DNA from: Stanieria sp. NIES-3757 | Lineage (GTDB): Bacteria; Cyanobacteriota; Cyanobacteriia; Cyanobacteriales; Xenococcaceae | DNA length: 64,000 bases | Assembly (NCBI GenBank): GCA_002355455.1 | Contig: AP017375.1 | Location: forward strand, 1,860,001 to 1,924,000 | Reading direction: 5' to 3' | Shown here: piece by piece, positions 1 through 8,248 of the stretch | Position numbering within the stretch: the stretch's first letter is position 1 | Layout of the letters: the number at the start of each line of letters is the position of its first letter | The notes under the pieces: model-generated | Seen by the model: the letters and a program-made list of their open reading frames with translations, nothing else | Told to the model about the DNA's origin: nothing | The model's database searches: none | Program-made: the position numbers and the translations under genes

Positions 1-296
1 CTTAGGCGGTTTAAAAAGTTTGCTAGACAAGAGAAAAAAATTTAGATTGTTGAGCAAAGGTATTAAGCCTCGTCCAGAATGAGTAAAGAATTTTTAAGGT
101 TCAAAGTGCAAAATTGTTTGGATTTTGTTCCTTAAAAAACTAAATAGAAAATACTCAAGGTTTTAATAAAACGATGGAATATAGTGAATTTATTTCAGTT
201 TTTTCCACCTTCAAAGTAGACGAAGTTTAATCTCAAATTTGAGTTTTTGTGGTTGCCAAAGTAAATTTATCTGTAGCAAACATTTTCAGGCTTAAT
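1..296. other. intergenic / window edge, no gene seen
   Basis: AT-rich sequence with no open frame of note on either strand. Positions 265-285 (tttatctgtagcaaacattt) recur almost exactly near 44148-44168, so a small dispersed repeat may lie here. No promoter, tRNA or terminator could be identified with confidence. Confidence 0.5.
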
Positions 297-1037
297 TTAA
301 TTTCCGTCAGGAAAATCTTCAATTCTGGCATCAGCTACCAAAATCATTTTGCCAGGCTGTACCTCAAGCTTATTTAAGTTTAGAGATATTTCTTTGAGAT
401 CGAAATTCCGTAAATCTAAAATCTCGCTAACACTATCAAGTAAAGCTGAAGTTAGTTCCGAAGCATAGTTTTGCTCGTCAGGATATTGTACTTCTTCCAA
501 AGCCACACTATAACCCTCAGCACTAACACGAGGTACGGCACTAAAAGCAATTTTTTCAGTAGTTTCAGTTTCTGCGACCGCCAGATCTGCTTCTAAGCTG
601 ACTTTTCCAGCTTCGGGAAGATCGAATTTAACCCGCTCTATATTAGCTGTTAACGGGCGGTTTTCACGGTTTATTGGCAAATTTTGCAGCTTTTGTTTGA
701 CATATTCCGAATTAAAAGCTCGTTCGATATCTGCTTCATTTAAGACTATTTGAGCCTTAGCATCTGTCGGATGAGTTAATTCAATATTGCCAAAAGCAGC
801 TTTAACCGAATTAATTCCGATTTCATTAGTTTGAATCTTCAATTCTTCGGCTCGCAAATCTTTTTCCATAACTAATCCTTGTCCTTCAATCTCAACTGAT
901 TGAAGTTTTCCTTGCATTAAATCGAGAGGATTAGTACGAATATCTACATCCAAGTTTTCGACTTCATCAAGTTGACTAGATAAGCCAATTTCTGCTGCTT
1001 TACTAATTGCTTGTTCGCCAAGATCTGGTTGATTCAC
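297..1037 (-). CDS. DUF2993 (LmeA-like phospholipid-binding) family protein
   Basis: A 246-aa protein whose composition and layout resemble the DUF2993 family that is widespread in cyanobacteria; actinobacterial LmeA members bind membrane phospholipid. The sequence alternates short beta-type segments (for example around residues 45-75 and 220-240) with a KxKLxNLP-type helix near residue 115, typical of the family. There is no obvious signal peptide or transmembrane helix, so a cytoplasmic or peripheral-membrane location is inferred. It stands alone; the next element downstream of its promoter side is an IS630 copy. The family call is from recognition of the overall pattern, not a database search. 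Confidence 0.6.
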   Translation of the reverse strand: MNQPDLGEQAISKAAEIGLSSQLDEVENLDVDIRTNPLDLMQGKLQSVEIEGQGLVMEKDLRAEELKIQTNEIGINSVKAAFGNIELTHPTDAKAQIVLNEADIERAFNSEYVKQKLQNLPINRENRPLTANIERVKFDLPEAGKVSLEADLAVAETETTEKIAFSAVPRVSAEGYSVALEEVQYPDEQNYASELTSALLDSVSEILDLRNFDLKEISLNLNKLEVQPGKMILVADARIEDFPDGN

Positions 1038-1152
1038 TAGCTAAACTTCCTTTGCTCCAGTTAAAAATTCAAGCTAATATTATTAAATTTTAAAAAGCCT
1101 CAATTAGAAATCATTCAAAAGTCATAATAAAAAAGCTATAAAAAACGATAAA

Positions 1153-2175
1153 TATAGCAATTATCACAGTTGTGAGGTACATTAAAGCCAAAATAGTTAA
1201 ACATTTTGAATGCAACCTTACTCTATTGACTTTAGACAAAAAATAATTGAGATTTATGAACAAGAAAATATCTCAATTAGAAAACTGGCACAACGTTTTC
1301 AAGTAGCGAAAAGCTTCATCCAAAAGCTGCTAAAACAATATCGAGAAACAGGAGAGCTTAATCCACAAAAACCAGGAGGAAGTCCCCCAAGGAAACTCCA
1401 GTCAGAACAACTAATCACTTTAATTGAAATAATTGAAAGTAATAACGATGCTACATTAGAAGAGTTGTGCGAGCTACTTGAAAAAAAGATAAAAGTAAGA
1501 GTGAGCCGAGCCACAATGGGAAGAATAACTACTCAATTAAACTATAGCGTAAAAAAAAACTCTACACGCAGCAGAAAAAGAAAGCGCTCGCGTCCAAAAA
1601 AAGAGAGTTGAATTTTGGCAAAAAATACGAGAGCTACCCACGGAGAACTTGATTTTCATTGATGAATCAGGAGTTAATTTAGCAATGGTTAGAATGTATG
1701 CCAGAGCAATCATCGGTCAAAGAGCAAGGGGAACAAAACCACAAAAAAGAGGGAGAAATATTTCATTACTCACTGCTTGATCATTAAAAGAAGTGGTTGT
1801 ATTTAATAATGTTTATGGTGCAGTTGATGCAGTAACATTTGAAGCATTTATTGCTAATCAATTAGTCCCAAAGCTCTGGAAAAATGCTTGTGTGGTAATG
1901 GACAATGCCAAAATTCATTTGGGAGAAACTATTAGAGAATTAATTGAACAAGCAGGGGCTAAATTAATTTATTTATCCCCTTATTCTCCAGAATTTTCAC
2001 CTATCGAAAATTTTTGGTCTAAAGTCAAAGCTTGTTTAAGAAAAGTTAAACCAAGAAACTATCAAGACTTAATTAATGCGATAACTGATTCAATGCTGAA
2101 AGTCACAAAAGACGATATTCGGAATTGGTTTACTCACTGTTGCTATTGTACCTCATAAGTATGAGAATTGCTATA
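1153..2175 (+). mobile_element. IS630-family insertion sequence (copy 1)
   Basis: The element is bounded by inverted repeats at 1153-1180 and 2148-2175 that agree at most of 28 positions (tatagcaatt at the outer ends, gaggtac/gtacctc at the inner ends). The outermost TA at both ends fits the TA target preference of the IS630/Tc1-mariner group. It encloses a transposase split by a frameshift and a stop. A second copy, inverted, starts at 63762 and runs off the window; over the shared stretch the two appear to differ by only one base (about position 2146). Confidence 0.85.
1210..2158 (+). pseudogene. IS630-family transposase, frameshifted with an internal stop
   Basis: The first part (1210-1611, 133 aa) is the N-terminal helix-turn-helix half, starting MQPYSIDFRQKIIEIYE, as in IS630 transposases. 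Coding continues in the +1 frame after a run of seven A at 1596-1602 and holds the DDE catalytic domain: FIDESG for the first Asp, VVMDNAKIH for the second, and YSPEFSPIENFWSKVK for the Glu. A TGA at 1778-1780 interrupts this second frame. The A-run shift could be programmed, but the TGA makes this copy likely inactive. The complete DDE triad remains readable across the two frames. Confidence 0.8.
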
Positions 2176-2596
2176 AATGCAGAAAAAATAAATTCTTTAA
2201 TGAGATATATCAAAGGCTTAACAAAAGATACATCAAAACTAAATGAATTATATTCTTATGTTTTTGAAACTAGAATTAACAGTGAAATTGTTATAAAATT
2301 CCTGGATGATTATGCTTAAAAGATAGACAAAATGACGGTAGTAGTATTAGACAATGCTCCGATTCACAGAAGTAAAGCTTTTCAGAAAAACATAGTGGAA
2401 TGGTCACAAAAAAAAATTAAAGATATTCTGGTTACCCACTTATTCTCCACAGCTAAATTTAATTGAAACTCTTTGACGGTTTATGAAATAAGAGTGGATA
2501 GAATCTCAAGCTTACAACAGCTGGAACAATCTAGTTGAGTATGTAGAAAATATTTTCAAGAATTTTGGAACAAAATATACAATTAATTTTGCATAG
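2176..2596 (+). pseudogene. older IS630-type transposase remnant
   Basis: Directly after the IS630 copy, a different and more decayed IS630-type transposase can be read across frames: FETRINSEIVIKFLDDYA, a TAA, then MTVVVLDNAPIHRSKAF (second catalytic Asp), then a frame change to LPTYSPQLNLIETLW (catalytic Glu) and a C-terminal tail ending at TAG 2594-2596. The 5' half is missing. The younger element probably inserted into or beside it. It cannot encode a working enzyme. Confidence 0.7.
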
Positions 2597-2639
2597 GTAC
2601 TTAATTCAAATTAGACGTACTATTTAAACAAAATTACGA

Positions 2640-3650
2640 TTAATTATAAATTGCGTAGTGGTTTCTGCATGGTATAGCTTTGTAAGCTTTGTCTGTACAA
2701 ATAAAACCTGGCTTATATGGAAAAATTTTGACATCAATTTTTTGTTGATACGAACGATTAATATAGTGCTGTTTCAGTGCATCCCAAAACTCATAGATGG
2801 TAGCTAATGATTCAACTCTTACTCCCGATAAACGATGACACTGACCATAGAAAAGAGGTTTCAGAATATCCACTGCAAGTCCTGTTAACCAAATATAAGA
2901 GCGAGTCCCTGTATGTATATAGATATTTCCCCATTCATAAATTCTTTTAACGATGTCAAATCTAGGATCGACAATCACTTTTTGCTTATTAACGAAGCAT
3001 CGATAAACTTCCAGAAAATCACTCATGTTACCTGGGGTTTGCCCAACTATATACCCAGAAATTCCCATACTCCATTTCAACCGAAGCTCTATCATGACCC
3101 GAATTAAAGCAGGAGTAACTTCACTCTGATCCGAATAGTCGTCAAATTCTACTTCACCAAAAATAATTTGTTCGCACGTGTCATAGTAAAGACTAAAGTC
3201 AGGATTATTAGTTAGAAATAAATTAAATAATTCATTCTGTCCAATACTAATTTGATAGTGATTAATAAGGCGCAAGCTATCTGTTATATATTTTAAAATT
3301 AATCCTCTCAATTTTCTGGAAGCTGATTTCTCGATAGTCCTATTTGGCAATCTATTTAGAATGCTTTGGAAAAGAAGATTGAATGCAGAACAATTTCCCC
3401 TATAGTATGAAAGATTTGCTAGTTTCCTTTCATAATCTGATGGGGTGGTATAGTAAATTGCTTCGGCTACTTGAATTGGATTGGATAGAAATGGTTTAGA
3501 GAAATTTAGTACGTGAGTGCATAAAGTCTTGTATAGGTTCAGATATTGATAGCATTCATGACGTAAACAATTTAATCTTCTATAATAGACAATTTGCTTA
3601 ATACAGCTATATTTTTTTGAGATTTCATCCTTGACCCAATCAATAGTCAT
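2640..3650 (-). CDS. hypothetical protein, 336 aa, not recognised
   Basis: An intact 336-aa frame with a normal ATG start that matches no family I can name. It appears mostly alpha-helical and soluble, rich in Tyr, Arg and Asn, with several Cys in the N-terminal third (LNCLRHECYQYLNLYK near residues 28-43). Around residues 240-262 lies GNIYIHTGTRSYIWLTGLA; a Y-x-H-x-G core is seen in some HEPN-like proteins, but this is weak evidence. It sits between IS debris and a LuxR-type remnant, so horizontal acquisition is plausible. Length and intactness argue that it is a real gene. Confidence 0.5.
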   Translation of the reverse strand: MTIDWVKDEISKKYSCIKQIVYYRRLNCLRHECYQYLNLYKTLCTHVLNFSKPFLSNPIQVAEAIYYTTPSDYERKLANLSYYRGNCSAFNLLFQSILNRLPNRTIEKSASRKLRGLILKYITDSLRLINHYQISIGQNELFNLFLTNNPDFSLYYDTCEQIIFGEVEFDDYSDQSEVTPALIRVMIELRLKWSMGISGYIVGQTPGNMSDFLEVYRCFVNKQKVIVDPRFDIVKRIYEWGNIYIHTGTRSYIWLTGLAVDILKPLFYGQCHRLSGVRVESLATIYEFWDALKQHYINRSYQQKIDVKIFPYKPGFICTDKAYKAIPCRNHYAIYN

Positions 3651-3739
3651 ACTTGGCTTTTTAGTTGAGTAGAATAGGCTACCAGTTTAACTGTTTTTGT
3701 TTGTTCCAACATTCTAAAAGTCGCGATCGCCCATTAATT

Positions 3740-3975
3740 TCAAACCAAATTTAAAGCTTTAACTGACTTTTGAGTCAGATCGCTGATACAAACTCGATTG
3801 ATGATATTGGCAATATAAGTATTGACGGTTTCTAGTTCGATTTGCAAAGATGATGCAACAGCATCATAATCGGTGCCAATGGCAATTAATTCCAAAACTG
3901 TTAATTCTACTTCGGTTAAAATTGCTTCGTGCTGAAGCTGTTTGACTTTTCCTAAAAATGGTAATATCAGAATTA
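3740..3975 (-). pseudogene. LuxR/GerE-type HTH domain remnant
   Basis: A frame without a start codon reads LTEVELTVLELIAIGTDYDA, then a recognition-helix-like stretch (ETVNTYIANIINRV), the pattern of a C-terminal LuxR/GerE DNA-binding domain. An in-frame TGA precedes it and no ATG or GTG is available, so it is the stub of a response regulator or similar protein whose N-terminal part is lost. It ends at 3740-3742. Confidence 0.55.
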
Positions 3976-4048
3976 CACATAGTCAAAATTAAGTCTAAAA
4001 ACTCAATTTTGACCTGTAATTTTTCTATTATTTAATCTTAAGCACTAA

Positions 4049-4357
4049 TTAAATCGCTTTAGAAAAACTTTTAGTTTGTTGTTTTTCGAGATATGTATCG
4101 AAAACCGAAGCAATATTTCTAATTAATAATCTTCCCATGGGTGTCACTTCAATTCCATCGGAAAATATTTTAATCAAGCCATCAGCTTCTAAAGCTTTAA
4201 GTTCGGAAATTTCTGAACCAAAGTAGCGATCAAAATCGAGATCGAAACCGAGATGATATTTGGCTTCTAAATCTTCTTGAGAAAGACGAAATTGACACAT
4301 CAATTCCATAATTACCGTGCGACGCAGAATGTCATCGCGACTGAGACTAACATCATC
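4049..4357 (-). pseudogene. hemN: hemN C-terminal remnant (oxygen-independent coproporphyrinogen III oxidase)
   Basis: The frame reads SRDDILRRTVIMELMCQFRL and continues through a GxEVTPxGRLLIRNIASVFD-like tail, the hallmark C-terminus of radical-SAM HemN. Only about 100 of the usual ~460 residues remain; the SAM-binding CxxxCxxC region is absent and an in-frame TAG lies just upstream (about 4358). An apparent ATG at 4309 is internal to the old gene. It follows heme oxygenase on the same strand. In other cyanobacteria hemN and ho2 share a low-oxygen-induced cluster, so this is probably the wreck of that operon. Confidence 0.75.
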
Positions 4358-4415
4358 CTAGATGAAGTTTTTGTGCCTATCTTAGAGCTAGTTGCAGTCG
4401 CTAAAAACTGTAAAT

Positions 4416-5168
4416 TTACTCAGTAGCAATTAACTCAACAGAACCATGACCTGGAGCGCGTTCTGTAGCACCTGGAATATCTTGCCGAGTAATTAAATCG
4501 AAGACATGCTCGCCAATAGCTGCCTTAACTTCTGGTTCTAAAGAATGCATGACATCGCGATTTAGAGCAAAAGCATCGTTAGCTTCAGCAACAATTTTTT
4601 CAATTAACTCATTATCAACTGGTAAAGAATTCAACGCATCCCGATACTTTCCTTTAAACTCGCGTCTTGCCTCTACCGAAGGAAAAGCATCAAATTGATG
4701 GAAATTAGTGCCTTGATCTATTGGTAAACTCAGGGCAGAACGGACAATATTTTTCAACGCTTGTCCACCAGAAAGATCTCCCATATAGCGCACATAGGAA
4801 TGAGCAACTAATAATGCAGGTTTACTATTAGATATTTCTTTAATGCGTTCAACATAGACCTTACCTGCTTCTGAAGGGACAATTTCTGCTTGCCAATTAT
4901 CCCCATAATAAAAAGCTAAATCTTTTTCTAAATTCTCTGTGCGATTGAGTTCGGGAAAATAAAGTAAACCGACTACGGGATGATCCTGGTGACGGGACAA
5001 TTCCGCTTCTAAGGTGCTGTAAACAAAATAGAGGTTGGCAAGTAATTTACGGAAGGGTTCTCTTTCCACAATTCCTTTAAGAAAACATTTCATGTAGGCA
5101 GTATTTTCTGCCATAGTATGAGAATGTTTGGTTCCTTCCCGGAGTTGACTAGCTAGATCGCTACACAT
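4416..5168 (-). CDS. ho2: heme oxygenase (biliverdin-producing)
   Basis: This 250-aa protein is a ferredoxin-dependent heme oxygenase that opens heme to biliverdin IX-alpha, the precursor of phycobilins. Family landmarks are LREGTKHSHTMAEN with the proximal heme ligand at His17, and the distal-helix motif YMGDLSGGQ at residues 128-136. Length is normal for cyanobacterial HO. The adjacent hemN remnant suggests this is the Ho2 type, normally induced at low oxygen, rather than the constitutive Ho1; that assignment is an inference from context. The start ATG at 5166-5168 matches the family N-terminus. Confidence 0.9.
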   Translation of the reverse strand: MCSDLASQLREGTKHSHTMAENTAYMKCFLKGIVEREPFRKLLANLYFVYSTLEAELSRHQDHPVVGLLYFPELNRTENLEKDLAFYYGDNWQAEIVPSEAGKVYVERIKEISNSKPALLVAHSYVRYMGDLSGGQALKNIVRSALSLPIDQGTNFHQFDAFPSVEARREFKGKYRDALNSLPVDNELIEKIVAEANDAFALNRDVMHSLEPEVKAAIGEHVFDLITRQDIPGATERAPGHGSVELIATE

Positions 5169-5210
5169 AATCTCTTCGCCGTATCGATGCTTAGTATTTC
5201 TGTTATATAA

Positions 5211-5435
5211 CTATATATCAATACAGCTAAGCAGAATTTTGACGTTGTAAAACTTAACGTTCAGAATTAATTGACTGGATTGTTTTTGATTGGCTTCTTC
5301 TTCGTCTCTTTGCTGTTTGAGTTGTCGTAAAGTTTCTTGACTACAACCAAAGATCAATCCTAGACTTGAGCCGATCGCCAGATACTTACGATCTAAACCA
5401 CGATAAATCTCAGCCGTATAGAACCCATTTGACAT
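5211..5435 (-). CDS. small hypothetical ORF whose 5' end is made by an IS5 insertion
   Basis: A 74-codon frame. Only the part from 5416 downwards is chromosomal; the first five codons (MSNGF) are the end of the IS5 element. The chromosomal part reads AEIYRGLDRKYLAIGSSLG followed by a Gln/Glu-rich, possibly coiled-coil stretch. Removing the IS and one TATA copy keeps the frame open upstream but gives low-complexity Ser/Pro sequence with no clear start. No family is recognised. It may be a truncated gene or a chance frame. Confidence 0.2.
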   Translation of the reverse strand: MSNGFYTAEIYRGLDRKYLAIGSSLGLIFGCSQETLRQLKQQRDEEEANQKQSSQLILNVKFYNVKILLSCIDI

Positions 5436-5478
5436 CTTCCAAGTATGGACTTAAAGTTCTCGAAAGTATCAAAATTCA

Positions 5479-5793
5479 TTGACCATGAAGTATTCCAGTA
5501 GCCTTAGCGATGAAGAATGGGAAATTCTAGAACCCCTGTTAGTTAAGATATTGCCGACTAAGAAGCAAACCCGACCTGCCAATTGGACAAGGCGAGAAAT
5601 CCTTGACGGAATACTCTATCAACTCAAAAATGGTTGTAATTGGGCAGACTTGCCCAAAGATTTACCTCCCTACTCAACTGTCTATTGGCACTACAAGCAG
5701 TGGCGAAAGGTAGGGGTGTTTGAAAAGCTCATGAATGCCTTACATGAACAAGTACGTCAGCAGGTTAAAAAAAACCTAAGTGGACAACATTAA
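5479..5793 (+). CDS. IS5-family transposase OrfA
   Basis: This 104-aa N-terminal half (LSDEEWEILEPLLVK, then NGCNWADLPKDLPPYSTVYW) is the classic DUF4096-type start of IS5 transposases. Near its end eight A (5767-5774) read as AAA AAA AAC in frame 0; slipping back by one base gives PKWTTLIIIDSQAVKNT and joins the catalytic half. The full enzyme is therefore most likely an OrfAB fusion made by programmed -1 frameshifting, as known for several IS5 subgroups. Confidence 0.85.
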   Translation: MTMKYSSSLSDEEWEILEPLLVKILPTKKQTRPANWTRREILDGILYQLKNGCNWADLPKDLPPYSTVYWHYKQWRKVGVFEKLMNALHEQVRQQVKKNLSGQH

Positions 5794-5813
5794 TAATCAT
5801 TGACTCTCAAGCC

Positions 5814-6290
5814 GTGAAAAATACCTGTAATGCCAGTGTCGCTTCCAAAGGCTTTTGTTTTTACAAAGCCACGAATGGGATTAAAAGACATCTGGCAATT
5901 GATACACTGGGATTTCCTTTCTTTACCCACTGCACACCAGCAAATGTCTCGGATGATGCAGGATTGATTGAGATGCTGACGCTAAATATTGACTATTTCC
6001 AGTCAAAACCCGTTAACCTTCCGAAGCTCACTATTTTGCTAGACCACGGATATCATCCCGAACATTTGACTGAGCAATTGGAGCAAGTTTATCCCGAGAT
6101 CATGACGAAAATCAAGTTTGAACTGTCCACCAAACCCTCGAAACAAGAGAAGGCAGCGCAAGGGAAATCTGGATTTGTTCCTGCTGTTGCTCGCTGGGTG
6201 ATTGAACGCTCAAACGCTTGGATGGAGCGTTGTAAAAGTTTGGTTAAAAACTTTGAGCGCGAGATACGCGGAGGTTTCCTCCGCTTGTAG
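5814..6290 (+). CDS. IS5-family transposase OrfB (catalytic half)
   Basis: The 158-aa frame, beginning at an internal GTG, is better read from 5772 after the -1 shift. The first catalytic Asp (IIIDSQAVKNT) lies upstream of the GTG, so OrfB alone lacks a full DDE triad. The second Asp is in ILLDHGYHPE and the Glu lies in VIERSNAWMERCKSL, the Y/W(2)R(3)E(6)K-like signature. The frame is intact and ends at 6290, about 110 bp before the right inverted repeat. Confidence 0.85.
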   Translation: MKNTCNASVASKGFCFYKATNGIKRHLAIDTLGFPFFTHCTPANVSDDAGLIEMLTLNIDYFQSKPVNLPKLTILLDHGYHPEHLTEQLEQVYPEIMTKIKFELSTKPSKQEKAAQGKSGFVPAVARWVIERSNAWMERCKSLVKNFEREIRGGFLRL

Positions 6291-6560
6291 AATCGCGCTG
6301 TTGAGCGAACTTTATCTCATGCGACTGCCAAGATCGATCTCTGCTTCGTCAGATTAATGCTTAAGCGGCTTTCAGTCTCTTCGTGAGATCTCAAATGGGT
6401 TCTATAAGGACTTGGCTCACGGGGTGACAATCGAGTGGAATGCAATGATGCAGAGTCGGAAGAGTAAGAAGATGGTAAAAAAGGGGGTTGAAGTTATTAA
6501 CAATACTCCCTAATCAAACAATGTTGCCAGAATTTTATCACAAATGTATTTCGCAATTAT

Positions 6561-8005
6561 CCCTCTTTTATGACTATAGGGTGATAAAATAATTGAAAAT
6601 AAAAACCCAATGAAAAATGGTGACACCACGAAGAGAAGCATCATCAACAGTGAGTTTTATCGATCACTATTGTCAAGCCTACCAAGAGCTATTCTCTGAT
6701 GTGAGAAATTATGAAGCATTCAAATTAATACATTTAGGAATGCTATCAGAAATACCTAGAAAGTCGCTACCAAAGATAGCAAGAGCGGTAGGATTAAAAG
6801 ATAGTCAAGGATTAAATTATTTTCTATCTGAAGCTCATTGGAATGTAGAAAAAATACGAGAAATTAGATTATGGTTGACTAAATTATTGATTGGAGAAAG
6901 AAAAATAACTCTTTGTATTGATGAAACAGGAGATGTCAAGAAAGGAAAAACAACTGATTATGTAGCCAGACAGTATATTGGTAATTTAGGAAAGACAAAA
7001 AATGGAATTGTGTCGGTTAATGCTTATGCAGTAGTAGAGGGAATAACATACCCTTTACTTTTTAAAATATTTAAGCCGAACAAATGCCTCAAAGCAGAAG
7101 ATACATATAAAACCAAACCACAACTAGCTGTAGAAATAATCAAGGAATTACAAAAATGGAACTTTAACATCAAGTTAATATTAGCTGATAGTTTGTATGG
7201 AGAAAGTGGAGATGTAATTACAGTTTTGGAGCAATTGAATCTGGAGTATATTGTGGCAATTCGCTCTAACCATAAGGTTTGGATGTTCGGCGATGAGAAA
7301 AAAAAATATAATCGATGGCAAGCTTATCAACAAAAATTATCTCGAAAGAAGAGCGAAACTAGATACATTAGAGAAATTATTTTTGGCACAAGAAAACATA
7401 TTCGTTTCTATCAAATAAGTAAACAAGACGACAAAAACCCTGAACCAAAAGATACTTGGTTTATTATGACGAATAAAAAAGGCAAAATTGCCACCACAAT
7501 TGCTTCAGAATATAGTTTGAGAAACTGGATTGAATATGCGTTTAAACAAGTCAAAAATGAACTTGGTTGGGCAGATTTTCGAGTTACAGATTATCACGGT
7601 ATAGAACGCTGGTGGGAATTAATTATGAGTACTTATTTTTTAGTAAGTCTTCAAGCTAATTATTTTCAATTAGAGACGATTGTTCCCGATGCCAATTCTC
7701 AAGTCTCTACTCTTAAATCAGTTTCTTCTTTTCCTTTCTCTAATCATCAGGCGTGGGATTCTGGTGCTGGTTGGAAAAGTTCTTTAAATAACTTGCGCTT
7801 AATTATTCAACCATTAATCTTTTTCTCTCTTATTCAACCTTGGCTATCCGTATTTCCTAATCAACATCTTCAACTTGGTTTTTCTAAGTTAATCAACATT
7901 ATGAATCGCTTTCGTGGTTCTCCTTTTCCTCAAAGTCAATTTTTAGAGTATTCGTTCTCTGTTGCTTGCTAATTCAATATTTTTCCCCATAGTCATAAAA
8001 GAGGG
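6561..8005 (+). mobile_element. IS701-family insertion sequence (copy 1)
   Basis: A 1445-bp element ending in inverted repeats ccctcttttatgactat at 6561-6577 and its complement at 7989-8005. It holds one intact transposase gene. A second copy of identical length and identical protein lies inverted at 49471-50915. The flanks here read attat on the left and ataat on the right, so there is no exact direct target duplication, which may mean recombination between the two copies. Confidence 0.9.
6617..7972 (+). CDS. IS701-family DDE transposase
   Basis: An intact 451-aa transposase of the IS701 (IS4-like, DDE_5) group. The first catalytic Asp is in LCIDETGDVKKGKTTDYVAR, the second in LILADSLYGE, and the Glu in RNWIEYAFKQVKNELGW, matching the family order and spacing. 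It fills nearly the whole element. The same amino-acid sequence is encoded by the second copy at 49504-50859, so at least one copy was active recently. GTG/ATG choice at 6617 follows the family N-terminus (SFIDHYCQAYQELF). Confidence 0.92.
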   Translation: MVTPRREASSTVSFIDHYCQAYQELFSDVRNYEAFKLIHLGMLSEIPRKSLPKIARAVGLKDSQGLNYFLSEAHWNVEKIREIRLWLTKLLIGERKITLCIDETGDVKKGKTTDYVARQYIGNLGKTKNGIVSVNAYAVVEGITYPLLFKIFKPNKCLKAEDTYKTKPQLAVEIIKELQKWNFNIKLILADSLYGESGDVITVLEQLNLEYIVAIRSNHKVWMFGDEKKKYNRWQAYQQKLSRKKSETRYIREIIFGTRKHIRFYQISKQDDKNPEPKDTWFIMTNKKGKIATTIASEYSLRNWIEYAFKQVKNELGWADFRVTDYHGIERWWELIMSTYFLVSLQANYFQLETIVPDANSQVSTLKSVSSFPFSNHQAWDSGAGWKSSLNNLRLIIQPLIFFSLIQPWLSVFPNQHLQLGFSKLINIMNRFRGSPFPQSQFLEYSFSVAC

Positions 8006-8049
8006 ATAATGCCAAAAAATTTTAATGGAAATAAAGCTGGTACACCATT

Positions 8050-8083
8050 TGTCATACTGAGCGAAGCAAAGTGAAGAATGACA
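8050..8083. repeat. small dispersed palindromic repeat
   Basis: The segment begins tgtcatactgagcgaagc and ends gaagaatgaca, giving short inverted ends (TGTCA/TGACA). This kind of repeat, with TGAGCGAAG in the middle, occurs dispersed in many bacterial genomes. It lies between the IS701 copy and the ABC-F gene. Confidence 0.4.
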
Positions 8084-8248
8084 GATTAAAGCGTAACTTA
8101 GTATGACTTACTTCTCTATTTCTTCTCAATTTATTTGCTAATTTTGAGCGCGGACTTGTTTGGCATACCGTTTAAATATCTAAGTAATCAATAAGATAAA
8201 ATTTATTAACAAGTTTTCACAAAAATTGATAGACCCAGGAGACTCTTA

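Larger units (their letters stand above)
5417..6406 (+). mobile_element. IS5-family insertion sequence (copy 1)
   Basis: The element proper is 5421-6402 (982 bp) with perfect 12-bp terminal inverted repeats gaacccatttga / tcaaatgggttc, flanked on both sides by TATA (5417-5420 and 6403-6406), taken as the target duplication. It contains two overlapping transposase frames joined by a -1 shift. A copy that looks identical, in the same orientation, is at 29133-30114, which points to recent transposition. Confidence 0.9.

Noticed and set aside
6407-6513. Rightward frame ending ..EWNAMMQSRKSKKMVKKG after IS5 copy 1
   Set aside because: Open upstream across the rebuilt IS site for a short distance, but the opposite strand is equally open and neither gives a recognisable protein.
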